Origin: Flavobacteriaceae bacterium
GTDB taxonomy: Bacteria; Bacteroidota; Bacteroidia; Flavobacteriales; Flavobacteriaceae
Length of the DNA: 7,007 nucleotides
Direction: 5' to 3'
NCBI GenBank assembly: GCA_018674025.1
Contig: JABHBC010000081.1
Coordinates: 1-7,007, forward strand
The notes under the pieces are model-generated. The model did not search any database. It saw only the letters and a program-made list of their open reading frames with translations, and was not told the origin of the DNA. Of this stretch, positions 1-6,032 are shown piece by piece; within the stretch, counting starts at the first letter, position 1, and each line of letters opens with the position of its first letter. The translations under genes and the position numbers were made by a program.

Positions 1-670
1 AACTTTTTGCTAGTCTTACTGTAGATTCAAAACCACTTCCTGCCATATCAAAAATATTATTTTCGTTCTTTTCTTTATCCATAACAGTTTTACCCAACAT
101 AAATGAACTAATGTGGGATAAATGAGATACATAGGCTATATGCTTGTCGTGAGATAAAGAATCCATATATCGAATGTTCATATTCATACTTCTAAATATT
201 TTTTCAGCAGATGCTAATAGATTTGGGTCGGTCTTTTCAGTATCACACAAAATCATAGTTTTTTTATTAAATAAGCCCAAAAATGCAGCATTTGGTCCTG
301 AGAACTCAGTACCAGCAATTGGGTGAGATGCTAAATAGTTTTTCCTGTTTTTATGATTTTCAACTGTGCTACAAATGTTAGTTTTGGTAGATCCAAAATC
401 AATCACTAGTGATGTACTATTAATATTATTTAAAACATCAATTATTATTTTATTTGCTACATCCACTGGAGTGGAAAGCAGTACTAAATCAGCTTTATAT
501 ATAACATCTAAACTAGATTTATAATCTATTAAATCTAACTTAAGAGCAAGATCTAAATTTTCAGAAGAAGTATCTATGCCATAAACTTTGACTTTGGGAT
601 ATATTTTTTTAATATCTAAACAAAGACTACCCCCAATTAAACCTACTCCAATTACAAAAATATTATTCAT
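1..670 (-). CDS. tyrA: Prephenate dehydrogenase, 3' end cut by the window edge
   Basis: Oxidative decarboxylation of prephenate to 4-hydroxyphenylpyruvate with NAD+, the committed step to tyrosine, in the cytoplasm. The ATG is at 670-668 and 223 codons are visible without a stop, so the C-terminal part lies outside. An N-terminal Rossmann fold carries GVGLIGGS (residues 8-15), followed by Asp33 at the end of the second strand (VYGID), which suggests NAD rather than NADP. Family motifs follow in order: HPIAGTEFSG (116-125), SHLSHISSF (182-190, usually SHLPH) and GSGFESTVRLAKS (211-223), whose Arg219 matches the conserved prephenate-binding Arg. The start overlaps the aminotransferase stop by 8 bases (ATGAATAA), implying translational coupling. 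No chorismate mutase domain is seen at the N-terminus; in Bacteroidota that activity is often in a DAHP synthase fusion encoded next in the operon, which would lie beyond position 1 (inference). Confidence 0.93.
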   Translation of the reverse strand, partial: MNNIFVIGVGLIGGSLCLDIKKIYPKVKVYGIDTSSENLDLALKLDLIDYKSSLDVIYKADLVLLSTPVDVANKIIIDVLNNINSTSLVIDFGSTKTNICSTVENHKNRKNYLASHPIAGTEFSGPNAAFLGLFNKKTMILCDTEKTDPNLLASAEKIFRSMNMNIRYMDSLSHDKHIAYVSHLSHISSFMLGKTVMDKEKNENNIFDMAGSGFESTVRLAKS

Positions 671-1811
671 TGATTCTATTGATTGCTTTAATTAATAATT
701 CTTTTGGAGCGCATAACGAAAATCGCACATAACCTTCTCCGTTAGATCCAAATATATCTCCAGGTGCTGTAAAGATATTGTGATTATATAACAAAGCATC
801 TGTAAATTCTTTAGATTTTATACTTTCTTGGATTTTAGCCCAAACAAATAATCCAGATGATAATTTATTATATGTACAGTTTAAACTATCTGCCAATTTC
901 CAAACCAAAATTCTTCGTTCGTTGTATATTTTGTTAATTTCATCAAACCAAGAATTTGTAGAATTTAAAACAGCAATAGCTCCTTTTTGAATTGGATAAA
1001 ACATTCCCGAGTCCATGTTACTTTTAACTTTTAATATATTCGAGATGTTTTGCTTACTACCCAAAACCATTCCAATTCTCCATCCAGACATATTGAACGT
1101 TTTACTTAAAGAGTTTAATTCTAAACAATGTTCTTTTGCTCCTTTTAAATTTAAAATACTAATTGGATTATCATTTAAGATAAAACTATATGGATTATCA
1201 TTTACCAATAAAATCTCATGTTTTCTTGCAAAATTTATTAATTCTTCAAATAAACTATGATCGCAATTAGCACCTGTAGGCATGTGAGGGTAATTTAACC
1301 ACATTAATTTAACCTTTGTTAAATCATTTTTTTCTAATTCTTGAATACTAGGAAACCAATTATTTTCGGCTTTTAAGTCATAATATATAGGATTAGCCTG
1401 GACTAAATTAGTAACAGAGGAATAAGTAGGGTATCCTGGATTTGGTATTAAAACTGAATCGCTAATATTTAAAAAAGCCATAGAAATATGCATAATTCCT
1501 TCTTTACTACCCATAAGTGGTAGGATTTCAGAATTAAAATCTAAATCAACATCAAACCACTTATTATAGAATTTAGCGATTGAAATTCTTAAATCTTCTA
1601 ATCCGATATAGCTTTGATAATTGTTTGCATATTGATCATTTAAACTATTCTTTAAAGCCTCAATAGCACACGATGGAGGTAATAAATCGGGGCTTCCAAC
1701 TCCTAAATTAATTATCGGTTTCCCTTTTTTAACTAAAGAGTTAACCTCTTTTAGCTTTGTTGAAAAATAATATTCTTCTACAGTATTTAATCGTTTTGCG
1801 CTAACTTTCAT
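663..1811 (-). CDS. Class I/II PLP-dependent aminotransferase, probably acting on aromatic 2-oxoacids
   Basis: A fold-type I aminotransferase of 382 residues, the normal length. Visible PLP-site features in order are GSKEGI (101-106, phosphate-side loop), NPGYPTYSS (124-132), NYPHMPTGA (173-181, an expanded NPTGA motif), NDNPYSF (204-210, with Asp205 for the pyridine nitrogen and Tyr208), SLSKTFNMSGWRIG (234-247, Lys237 as Schiff-base lysine) and VRFSL (362-366, Arg363 for the substrate carboxylate). Its place between pheA and tyrA suggests that it transaminates phenylpyruvate and 4-hydroxyphenylpyruvate, or prephenate, to finish Phe and Tyr synthesis. That substrate assignment comes from context: sequence alone does not exclude aspartate or LL-diaminopimelate-type aminotransferase activity, since this subgroup resembles both. 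The ATG at 1811-1809 overlaps the pheA stop (ATGA, 4 bases), and the 3' end overlaps tyrA by 8 bases. The start is supported by that overlap. Confidence 0.9.
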   Translation of the reverse strand: MKVSAKRLNTVEEYYFSTKLKEVNSLVKKGKPIINLGVGSPDLLPPSCAIEALKNSLNDQYANNYQSYIGLEDLRISIAKFYNKWFDVDLDFNSEILPLMGSKEGIMHISMAFLNISDSVLIPNPGYPTYSSVTNLVQANPIYYDLKAENNWFPSIQELEKNDLTKVKLMWLNYPHMPTGANCDHSLFEELINFARKHEILLVNDNPYSFILNDNPISILNLKGAKEHCLELNSLSKTFNMSGWRIGMVLGSKQNISNILKVKSNMDSGMFYPIQKGAIAVLNSTNSWFDEINKIYNERRILVWKLADSLNCTYNKLSSGLFVWAKIQESIKSKEFTDALLYNHNIFTAPGDIFGSNGEGYVRFSLCAPKELLIKAINRINE

Positions 1812-2632
1812 TTCTTTCTATTTTCATATTCACCTAATACTTTAAAGTCTTTAGCCATAATAGACATGATTGATTTAGCTTTTAAATAGTATTCATAACT
1901 ATCAAAAGTAATATCTATAAAAAAAGAGTAAACCCAAGGAGTATCTATTTTAGGTAATGACTGTATTTTTGTTAAATTAAGCTTACAATCACTAAGAACA
2001 TTTAATATTGCAGCTAAACTACCTCTTGCATGATCTAATTCAAACTTAACGGATGCTTTGTTTAATTTGTTTGTAGTTTTACCTGAATATTTTTGAAGTA
2101 TAACAAAACGAGTTTCATTATGTTTTATAGTTTGGATACTCTTACATAATATAGTCAAAGAAAATATTTCTGCTGCCAAATCACTTGCAATTGCAGCAAT
2201 ATTTTTTAGTTTATTTTCAGTTATTCTTTTAGCAACTTGAGCTGTATCTTTGTCCTCAACTAATTTAATGTTTGGATATTTTTTGAAGAATTCTTTACAT
2301 TGTAAAAGTGCCATAGGATGTGAATGAACTTCATTAATATCCTCAATACTTTGACCACTTAAACATATTAAATTATGTTGAATATCTAAATATTCTTCTC
2401 CAACAATATGTAAATTATTATTGTCAATTAATGCATAATTTGGAATAATTGAACCTGCAATAGAATTTTCTATTGCCATTACAGCAAAATTGCATTTTCC
2501 ATGAACTAAAGAATCTACCATTTCATCAAAACTTAGAAATTCACTTATAACTCCTTCATTTTTAAAATATTGTTTTGTTACAATATGATGAAAAGAGCCT
2601 TTTATTCCTTGAATTGCAATTGAGTTTTTCAT
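1808..2632 (-). CDS. pheA: Prephenate dehydratase with C-terminal ACT domain
   Basis: Converts prephenate to phenylpyruvate in phenylalanine synthesis. I take the start at 2632, giving 274 residues beginning MKNSIAIQGIKGSF, because the family begins with such a strand (IAIQGxxGSFH). An upstream in-frame ATG at 2662 would add ten residues encoded by the terminator hairpin and its T-run. The dehydratase domain (about 1-182) has ENSIAGSI (55-62), HPMALLQC (105-112) and the catalytic TRF motif at 174-176 (HNETRFVIL). An ACT domain follows (about 194-270) with GSL (204-206) in place of the usual GAL and IQSLPK (223-228) where classic P-proteins have ESRP. This is a monofunctional enzyme with no fused chorismate mutase. 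It is the first gene of the aromatic block and its ATG lies three bases beyond the attenuator T-run. The stop overlaps the aminotransferase ATG by 4 bases. Confidence 0.94.
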   Translation of the reverse strand: MKNSIAIQGIKGSFHHIVTKQYFKNEGVISEFLSFDEMVDSLVHGKCNFAVMAIENSIAGSIIPNYALIDNNNLHIVGEEYLDIQHNLICLSGQSIEDINEVHSHPMALLQCKEFFKKYPNIKLVEDKDTAQVAKRITENKLKNIAAIASDLAAEIFSLTILCKSIQTIKHNETRFVILQKYSGKTTNKLNKASVKFELDHARGSLAAILNVLSDCKLNLTKIQSLPKIDTPWVYSFFIDITFDSYEYYLKAKSIMSIMAKDFKVLGEYENRKK

Positions 2633-2659
2633 AATAAAAAAGCCTCGATTTTCGAGGCT
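2633..2659 (-). terminator. Intrinsic terminator directly before pheA (attenuator terminator)
   Basis: On the minus strand AGCCTCGA (2659-2652) and TCGAGGCT (2648-2641) form a perfect 8-bp stem with an AAA loop, or 7 bp with a five-base loop, followed by a run of six T ending at 2636. The run is three bases from the pheA ATG at 2632. This is a classic Rho-independent terminator for leftward transcription. The other strand has no T-run after the stem, so it is not bidirectional. Because it is upstream of the gene it precedes, and its 5' arm has a competing partner at 2699-2695, I read it as the terminator of an attenuator rather than only the end of the leu transcript. The folded stem would also lie in the pheA initiation region and could hinder translation. 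Confidence 0.88.
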
Positions 2660-2699
2660 CACATAAATATTTAGTTATAAATTATAAATATATGGCCTC
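2654..2699 (-). promoter_or_regulatory. Predicted antiterminator stem, mutually exclusive with the pheA terminator
   Basis: Minus-strand pairing by eye: GAGGC (2699-2695) with GCCTC (2658-2654), CATA (2694-2691) with TATG (2665-2662), and TATTT (2690-2686) with AAATA (2672-2668). This gives 14 pairs, two small bulges (TGA and TT) on the 3' side and a 13-base loop. The GCCTC segment is also the core of the terminator's 5' arm, so only one structure can form. The 5' arm lies within the last codons of the leader ORF, whose stop (2684-2682) sits just past it. A ribosome at that stop would cover the arm. Folding energy was not computed, and the inner pairs are mostly A-U. Confidence 0.68.
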
Positions 2700-2753
2700 T
2701 CTTTTATTAAAAAAATAAAAGTTATAATAGATTATATATAAGTAATTTATCAT
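2682..2753 (-). CDS. Tyr/Phe-rich leader peptide of the pheA attenuator (23 codons)
   Basis: An ATG at 2753-2751 opens a 23-codon ORF ending in TAA at 2684-2682. The peptide reads MINYLYIIYYNF then YFFNKREAIYL. It has Tyr at 4, 6, 9, 10, 13 and 22 and Phe at 12, 14 and 15, so six of the seven residues 9-15 are aromatic. It lies just upstream of overlapping antiterminator and terminator stems and of pheA/aminotransferase/tyrA, whose end products are Phe and Tyr. I infer that it is translated to sense charged tRNA-Phe and tRNA-Tyr. Phe15 (codon 2711-2709) is about the last position at which a stalled ribosome would still leave the antiterminator arm at 2699 free; Tyr22 lies inside that arm and is probably not a sensing codon. 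Caution: TAT and TTT are common by chance in AT-rich DNA, and there is no clear ribosome binding site, as is usual in Bacteroidota. Confidence 0.72.
   Translation of the reverse strand: MINYLYIIYYNFYFFNKREAIYL
2701..2721 (-). promoter_or_regulatory. A/U-rich hairpin over the Phe codons of the leader, candidate pause hairpin
   Basis: On the minus strand CTTTTATT (2721-2714) and AATAAAAG (2708-2701) form a perfect 8-bp inverted repeat with a TTTTT loop. It spans leader codons 11-18, including all three Phe codons, and ends one base before the antiterminator arm. In trp-type attenuators the corresponding early hairpin pauses RNA polymerase until the ribosome catches up; that role here is inferred. 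Unlike the trp 1:2 stem it does not share bases with the antiterminator, and its A-U composition makes it weak. Confidence 0.45.
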
Positions 2754-2821
2754 ATTGTTATTGAATGAATCGCTAATGTATGTAAATTTTCAATATTTTA
2801 ACATTATAATAGAATTAAATT

Positions 2822-2850
2822 CAAAATTACTTTAATATTTCGTTTGACAA
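2822..2850 (-). promoter_or_regulatory. Candidate flavobacterial sigma-A promoter for the pheA leader
   Basis: On the minus strand TTG (2850-2848) is followed after 18 bases by TAATTTTG (2829-2822), matching the Flavobacterium/Bacteroides pattern TTG, N17-23, TAnnTTTG. The first three bases of the -7 element are the leuB TAA stop codon. Initiation would be expected a few bases on, around 2815-2818, giving a leader RNA of about 185 bases before pheA. Such short motifs arise by chance in AT-rich DNA, but this was the only good match I found between the end of leuB and the leader ORF. Confidence 0.5.
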
Positions 2851-3891
2851 CCAACTCCCGACTTCAGAGGTACTAAAACTTTTCTTTCCCTCAGACAAAT
2901 CTTCAGTCACTATTAACTGTTCTAATGAAAGGTTAACAACGTCGCGAATCAATTTTGCCTCCTCTTTTAGTTTAAAAGCATCTTCAAACATCATAGCTGC
3001 AGATAATATTGTCGCTAAAGGATTTGCGATATCTTTTCCAGCAGCTTGCGGATAAGAACCGTGAATAGGTTCATATAATGATGTTTCTAACCCAACAGAT
3101 GCCGATGGCATAAGACCCATAGAGCCAGAAATAACTGAAGCTTCATCAGTCAAAATATCACCGAATAAATTCTCTGTTATTAAAACATCATAAGATTTAG
3201 GCCATTGTACCAAACGCATAGCCACAGCATCAACAAATTCATAAGAAACAGTAACCTCAGGATAGTCTTTTTCCATTGACTGAACAGTTTCTCTCCACAA
3301 TCTAGACGACTCTAAAACATTTGCTTTGTCAACGCAACAAAGTTTTTTTGACCTTTTCATGGCCAAGTTAAAACCTTTTTCAGCAATTCTTTTAACCTCA
3401 CTTCTAGTGTATGTGCAAGTGTCGTAGGCTGTTTCTCCATTGTCTAACCGGCCTCTTTCACCAAAGTAAATTCCTCCAGTAAGTTCTCTTAAAAAAACAA
3501 GGTCTGTACCTTCAATAATATCTTTTTTTAATGGGGATTTATTAAGCAATGAAGGAAACACAAAAGTTGGTCTAACATTTGCAAACAAACCTAATTTTTT
3601 TCTCATTTTTAATAATCCCTGCTCAGGTCTTACTTTAGCAGAAGGGTCGTTATCATACCTAGGATCACCGATAGCTCCAAATAGAATTGCATCGGCATTT
3701 AAACAAATTTGATGAGTCTCCTCAGGATATGGATCTCCGACTGCATCAATAGCAGCTGCTCCTGTCAGAGCTTTAACCCAATTTATTTGATGATTAAATT
3801 TCTTAGCAATTGCATTTGAAACTTTGACTGCTTGGTCAATTACTTCTGGACCAATTCCATCTCCAGCCAATAAAGCTATATTTAATTTCAT
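2827..3891 (-). CDS. leuB: 3-isopropylmalate dehydrogenase
   Basis: NAD-dependent oxidative decarboxylation of (2R,3S)-3-isopropylmalate to 4-methyl-2-oxopentanoate, the third leucine-specific step; cytoplasmic and usually a homodimer. The 354-residue protein is the usual length and is complete. Visible motifs are LLAGDGIGPEV (7-17), substrate arginines at R97, R107 and R135, LTGGIYFGERG (137-147, catalytic Tyr142), VDKANVL (187-193, catalytic Lys189), metal-binding Asp221, Asp245 and Asp249 (the latter two in ENLFGDILTDE, 240-250), and the NAD loop EPIHGSYPQAAGKDIANP (274-291). Gln282 stands where Thermus-type enzymes have the Asp that holds the adenosine ribose; I recall this SYPQ form from other Bacteroidota, so it is probably lineage-typical. 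It is the last gene of the leu block, starting 6 bases after the LeuA-like gene. No terminator of its own is seen before the pheA leader. Confidence 0.96.
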   Translation of the reverse strand: MKLNIALLAGDGIGPEVIDQAVKVSNAIAKKFNHQINWVKALTGAAAIDAVGDPYPEETHQICLNADAILFGAIGDPRYDNDPSAKVRPEQGLLKMRKKLGLFANVRPTFVFPSLLNKSPLKKDIIEGTDLVFLRELTGGIYFGERGRLDNGETAYDTCTYTRSEVKRIAEKGFNLAMKRSKKLCCVDKANVLESSRLWRETVQSMEKDYPEVTVSYEFVDAVAMRLVQWPKSYDVLITENLFGDILTDEASVISGSMGLMPSASVGLETSLYEPIHGSYPQAAGKDIANPLATILSAAMMFEDAFKLKEEAKLIRDVVNLSLEQLIVTEDLSEGKKSFSTSEVGSWLSNEILK

Positions 3892-3897
3892 AAAAAT

Positions 3898-5418
3898 TTA
3901 ATTTATTGTAATATTTAACATTTTTTCAGTTGCTTTAATAGCAGAAACTGTTTGATCTGAATCTAAACCTCGTGTAGAGAATTCACCACTGATATCTTGC
4001 CAAGTTATTATTGTTTCACATAATGCGTCTGAATTACTTCCTCTTGGGATGGTCACAAGATAATTAACTAAATTTGGTATCTTTAAATTTTTGTCATTAT
4101 AAATTTCATTTACTGCATTTATAAAGGCATCAAATTGACCATCACCTGTCCCTGTTTTTTTATATATCCTATCATCAATTTTTAGTTCTAAATAAACAGA
4201 CGGCTCTTTTCCCATTGTATGTTTTAAAATATAAGAGTTAATTAGAACTCTTTTATCTTGCATAGATGTATTTAACACATCCGATATTATGTAGGGTAAA
4301 TCTTCAGTAGTAACCTTTTCTTTTTTATCACCTAGCTCTATTACACGGTTAGTTACTTTTTTTAAGTCCTCATCATTTAGTGTTATACCCAACTTATCTA
4401 AATTTTTTTTAATGTTAGCTTTGCCAGAGGTTTTGCCTAATGCATACTCTCTAATTCTTCCAAATCTCTCAGGAAGCAAATCATTGAAATATAAATTATT
4501 TTTACTGTCTCCATCAGCATGTATTCCTGCAGTTTGAGTGAAAACATTCTCACCAACAATTGGTTTGTTAGCAGGAATTTTAAATCCTGTAAATGCTGAA
4601 ATTAAAGTGCTAACTTTATAAAGTTTTTTTTCTTCGAGATTAATTTTAACATCTGGAAGAAAATCTCGTACAACTGCAGCTACACTTGCCATCGGAGCAT
4701 TACCAGCTCGTTCACCCATGCCATTAATTGTTAAGTGCAACCCATGACAACCTGCTTTTAAGCTCTCCATAACATTTGAAACACTTAAATCATAGTCATT
4801 ATGAGCATGGAAATCAAAATGGATGTTAGGATATTTATTAATGATAACCGAAAGGTAATTATATGTTTCTTTTGGACTTAATACTCCTAAGGTGTCAGGC
4901 AATAGAACTCTTTTTATTGGTAGTGTTGATAAAAAATCTAGATAATCAAAAACATAATCTGGAGAGTTTCTCATTCCGTTACTCCAATCTTCTAAATAAA
5001 CGTTTGTGTCAATGTTTAATTTCCTTGCTTCGTAAACAGAATTATAAACATCATTGAAATGTTCTTTTGGAGTTTTTCTTATTTGATACTTTAAATGATT
5101 AAATGAACCTTTGGTAAGTAGATTTTGAACTTTAGCTCCAGATTCACTTAGCCAATTAATAGAAACTCCGTTATCCAGAAATGTTAAAACTTCAACCTTA
5201 TTTAAATAATCATTTTCTTTAGCCCAATTAGTAATATTCTTAACAGCGGTAAATTCACCATCTGAAACTCTAGCTGAAGCAATTTCTATTCTATCAACAT
5301 TTAATTCCTCGAGAAGTAATTTAGCAATCGTTAGTTTTTCAGAAGATGAGAAAGACATTCCTGATGTTTGTTCTCCATCACGAAGAGTTGTATCCATTAT
5401 TTCAACTTTCCTAACCAT
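3898..5418 (-). CDS. 2-isopropylmalate synthase / (R)-citramalate synthase family protein
   Basis: An acetyl-CoA-dependent condensing enzyme of the LeuA/CimA/homocitrate synthase family, 506 residues. The N-terminal HMGL-like TIM barrel (about 4-285) has MDTTLRDGEQTSG (8-20, catalytic Arg13 and metal-binding Asp14), metal-binding His204 and His206 in FHAHNDYD (203-210), and NGMGERAGNAP (232-242). A linker domain carries GIHADG (298-303). A C-terminal LeuA-dimer allosteric domain (about 385-502) has TGTGDGQFDA (422-431) and a closing segment GLDSDQTVSAIKATEKML. Placement between leuD and leuB shows a role in 2-oxoacid chain elongation, but whether the acceptor is 2-oxoisovalerate (leucine) or pyruvate (citramalate route to isoleucine) cannot be decided from motifs alone. 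TSGMSF after the catalytic motif differs from the PGA-type sequence of classical LeuA, so I leave the symbol blank. Spacers are 9 bases to leuD and 6 to leuB, so one transcript is likely. Confidence 0.9.
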   Translation of the reverse strand: MVRKVEIMDTTLRDGEQTSGMSFSSSEKLTIAKLLLEELNVDRIEIASARVSDGEFTAVKNITNWAKENDYLNKVEVLTFLDNGVSINWLSESGAKVQNLLTKGSFNHLKYQIRKTPKEHFNDVYNSVYEARKLNIDTNVYLEDWSNGMRNSPDYVFDYLDFLSTLPIKRVLLPDTLGVLSPKETYNYLSVIINKYPNIHFDFHAHNDYDLSVSNVMESLKAGCHGLHLTINGMGERAGNAPMASVAAVVRDFLPDVKINLEEKKLYKVSTLISAFTGFKIPANKPIVGENVFTQTAGIHADGDSKNNLYFNDLLPERFGRIREYALGKTSGKANIKKNLDKLGITLNDEDLKKVTNRVIELGDKKEKVTTEDLPYIISDVLNTSMQDKRVLINSYILKHTMGKEPSVYLELKIDDRIYKKTGTGDGQFDAFINAVNEIYNDKNLKIPNLVNYLVTIPRGSNSDALCETIITWQDISGEFSTRGLDSDQTVSAIKATEKMLNITIN

Positions 5419-5427
5419 CAGAATTAA

Positions 5428-6024
5428 TTAAAGAGGTGTTTTACTGGCAAAATCAGTAATAGAATTTTTCATACTCATCAAATAATCAATGTCATCATAC
5501 CCATTTAACATGTTATTTTTTTTATAATCATTAATTGTAAAAGACTCTCTAATATTTAATTCTGGAATTGAAACAGATTGATTAATTAAATCAACAGACA
5601 ATTCAATATCTGGATTTTTATATATATTTTCAAAAGTTGTGTTTAAGAAATTTTCAGAAACTTGAACTGGTAAAACTCCTACATTTAAACAGTTAGCTCT
5701 GAATATATCTGCAAAAAAACTAGAGACAACACATCTAAAACCGTAGTCATAAATAGACCAGGCTGCATGTTCTCTTGAGGAACCAGATCCAAAGTTTTTT
5801 CCGCCAACAAGAATTTTACCCTTAAAAGTTGAATTATTCAATACAAAATCTTTTTTAAGAGAATTATCAGAATTATATCTCCAATCTCTAAATAAATTTT
5901 CTCCAAATCCTTTTCTTTCAATTGCTTTTAAAAATCTAGCAGGAATAATTTGATCTGTATCTACATTTTCAATCGGTAAAGGAACACATGTACTTGTCAG
6001 TTTTGTGAATTTGTCGTATGCCAT
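5428..6024 (-). CDS. leuD: 3-isopropylmalate dehydratase small subunit
   Basis: Small (swivel-domain) subunit that joins LeuC to isomerise 2-isopropylmalate to 3-isopropylmalate through 2-isopropylmaleate. Together the pair can also hydrate citraconate-type intermediates. The 198-residue length is typical of bacterial LeuD. Diagnostic segments are PIENVDTDQIIPARFL (17-32), GGKNFGSGSSREHAAWS (74-90, the substrate-contacting GSSREH loop) and SSFFADIFRANCLNVGVLPV (101-120). The tail DDIDYLMSM (177-185) is also family-like. The start MAYDKFTKL is taken at 6024, eight bases after the leuC stop; no alternative start fits better. It is followed 9 bases later by the LeuA-like gene. All features look intact. 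Confidence 0.96.
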   Translation of the reverse strand: MAYDKFTKLTSTCVPLPIENVDTDQIIPARFLKAIERKGFGENLFRDWRYNSDNSLKKDFVLNNSTFKGKILVGGKNFGSGSSREHAAWSIYDYGFRCVVSSFFADIFRANCLNVGVLPVQVSENFLNTTFENIYKNPDIELSVDLINQSVSIPELNIRESFTINDYKKNNMLNGYDDIDYLMSMKNSITDFASKTPL

Positions 6025-6032
6025 AATATTTA

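Noticed and set aside
1015..1260. Plus-strand open frame of 81 codons
   Set aside because: It lies antisense to the aminotransferase, which has all its catalytic motifs in the other frame; the putative product has no recognisable domain.
2567..2586. Inverted repeat ATATTG/CAATAT inside pheA
   Set aside because: It is a short, A/T-rich stem within coding sequence with no T-run or alternative partner; such repeats are expected by chance at this base composition.
2633..2662. Upstream in-frame ATG extending PheA by ten residues
   Set aside because: The extra codons are the terminator stem and its T-run, and the family N-terminus matches the Met at 2632.
2633..2826. T-box or metabolite riboswitch as explanation for the pheA leader
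   Set aside because: No T-box-like conserved element or compact GC-rich aptamer is visible; the short aromatic ORF plus competing stems explains the region better.
4863..5057. Plus-strand open frame of 64 codons
   Set aside because: It is antisense to the TIM-barrel region of the LeuA-like gene, and no family features or initiation signals were seen.
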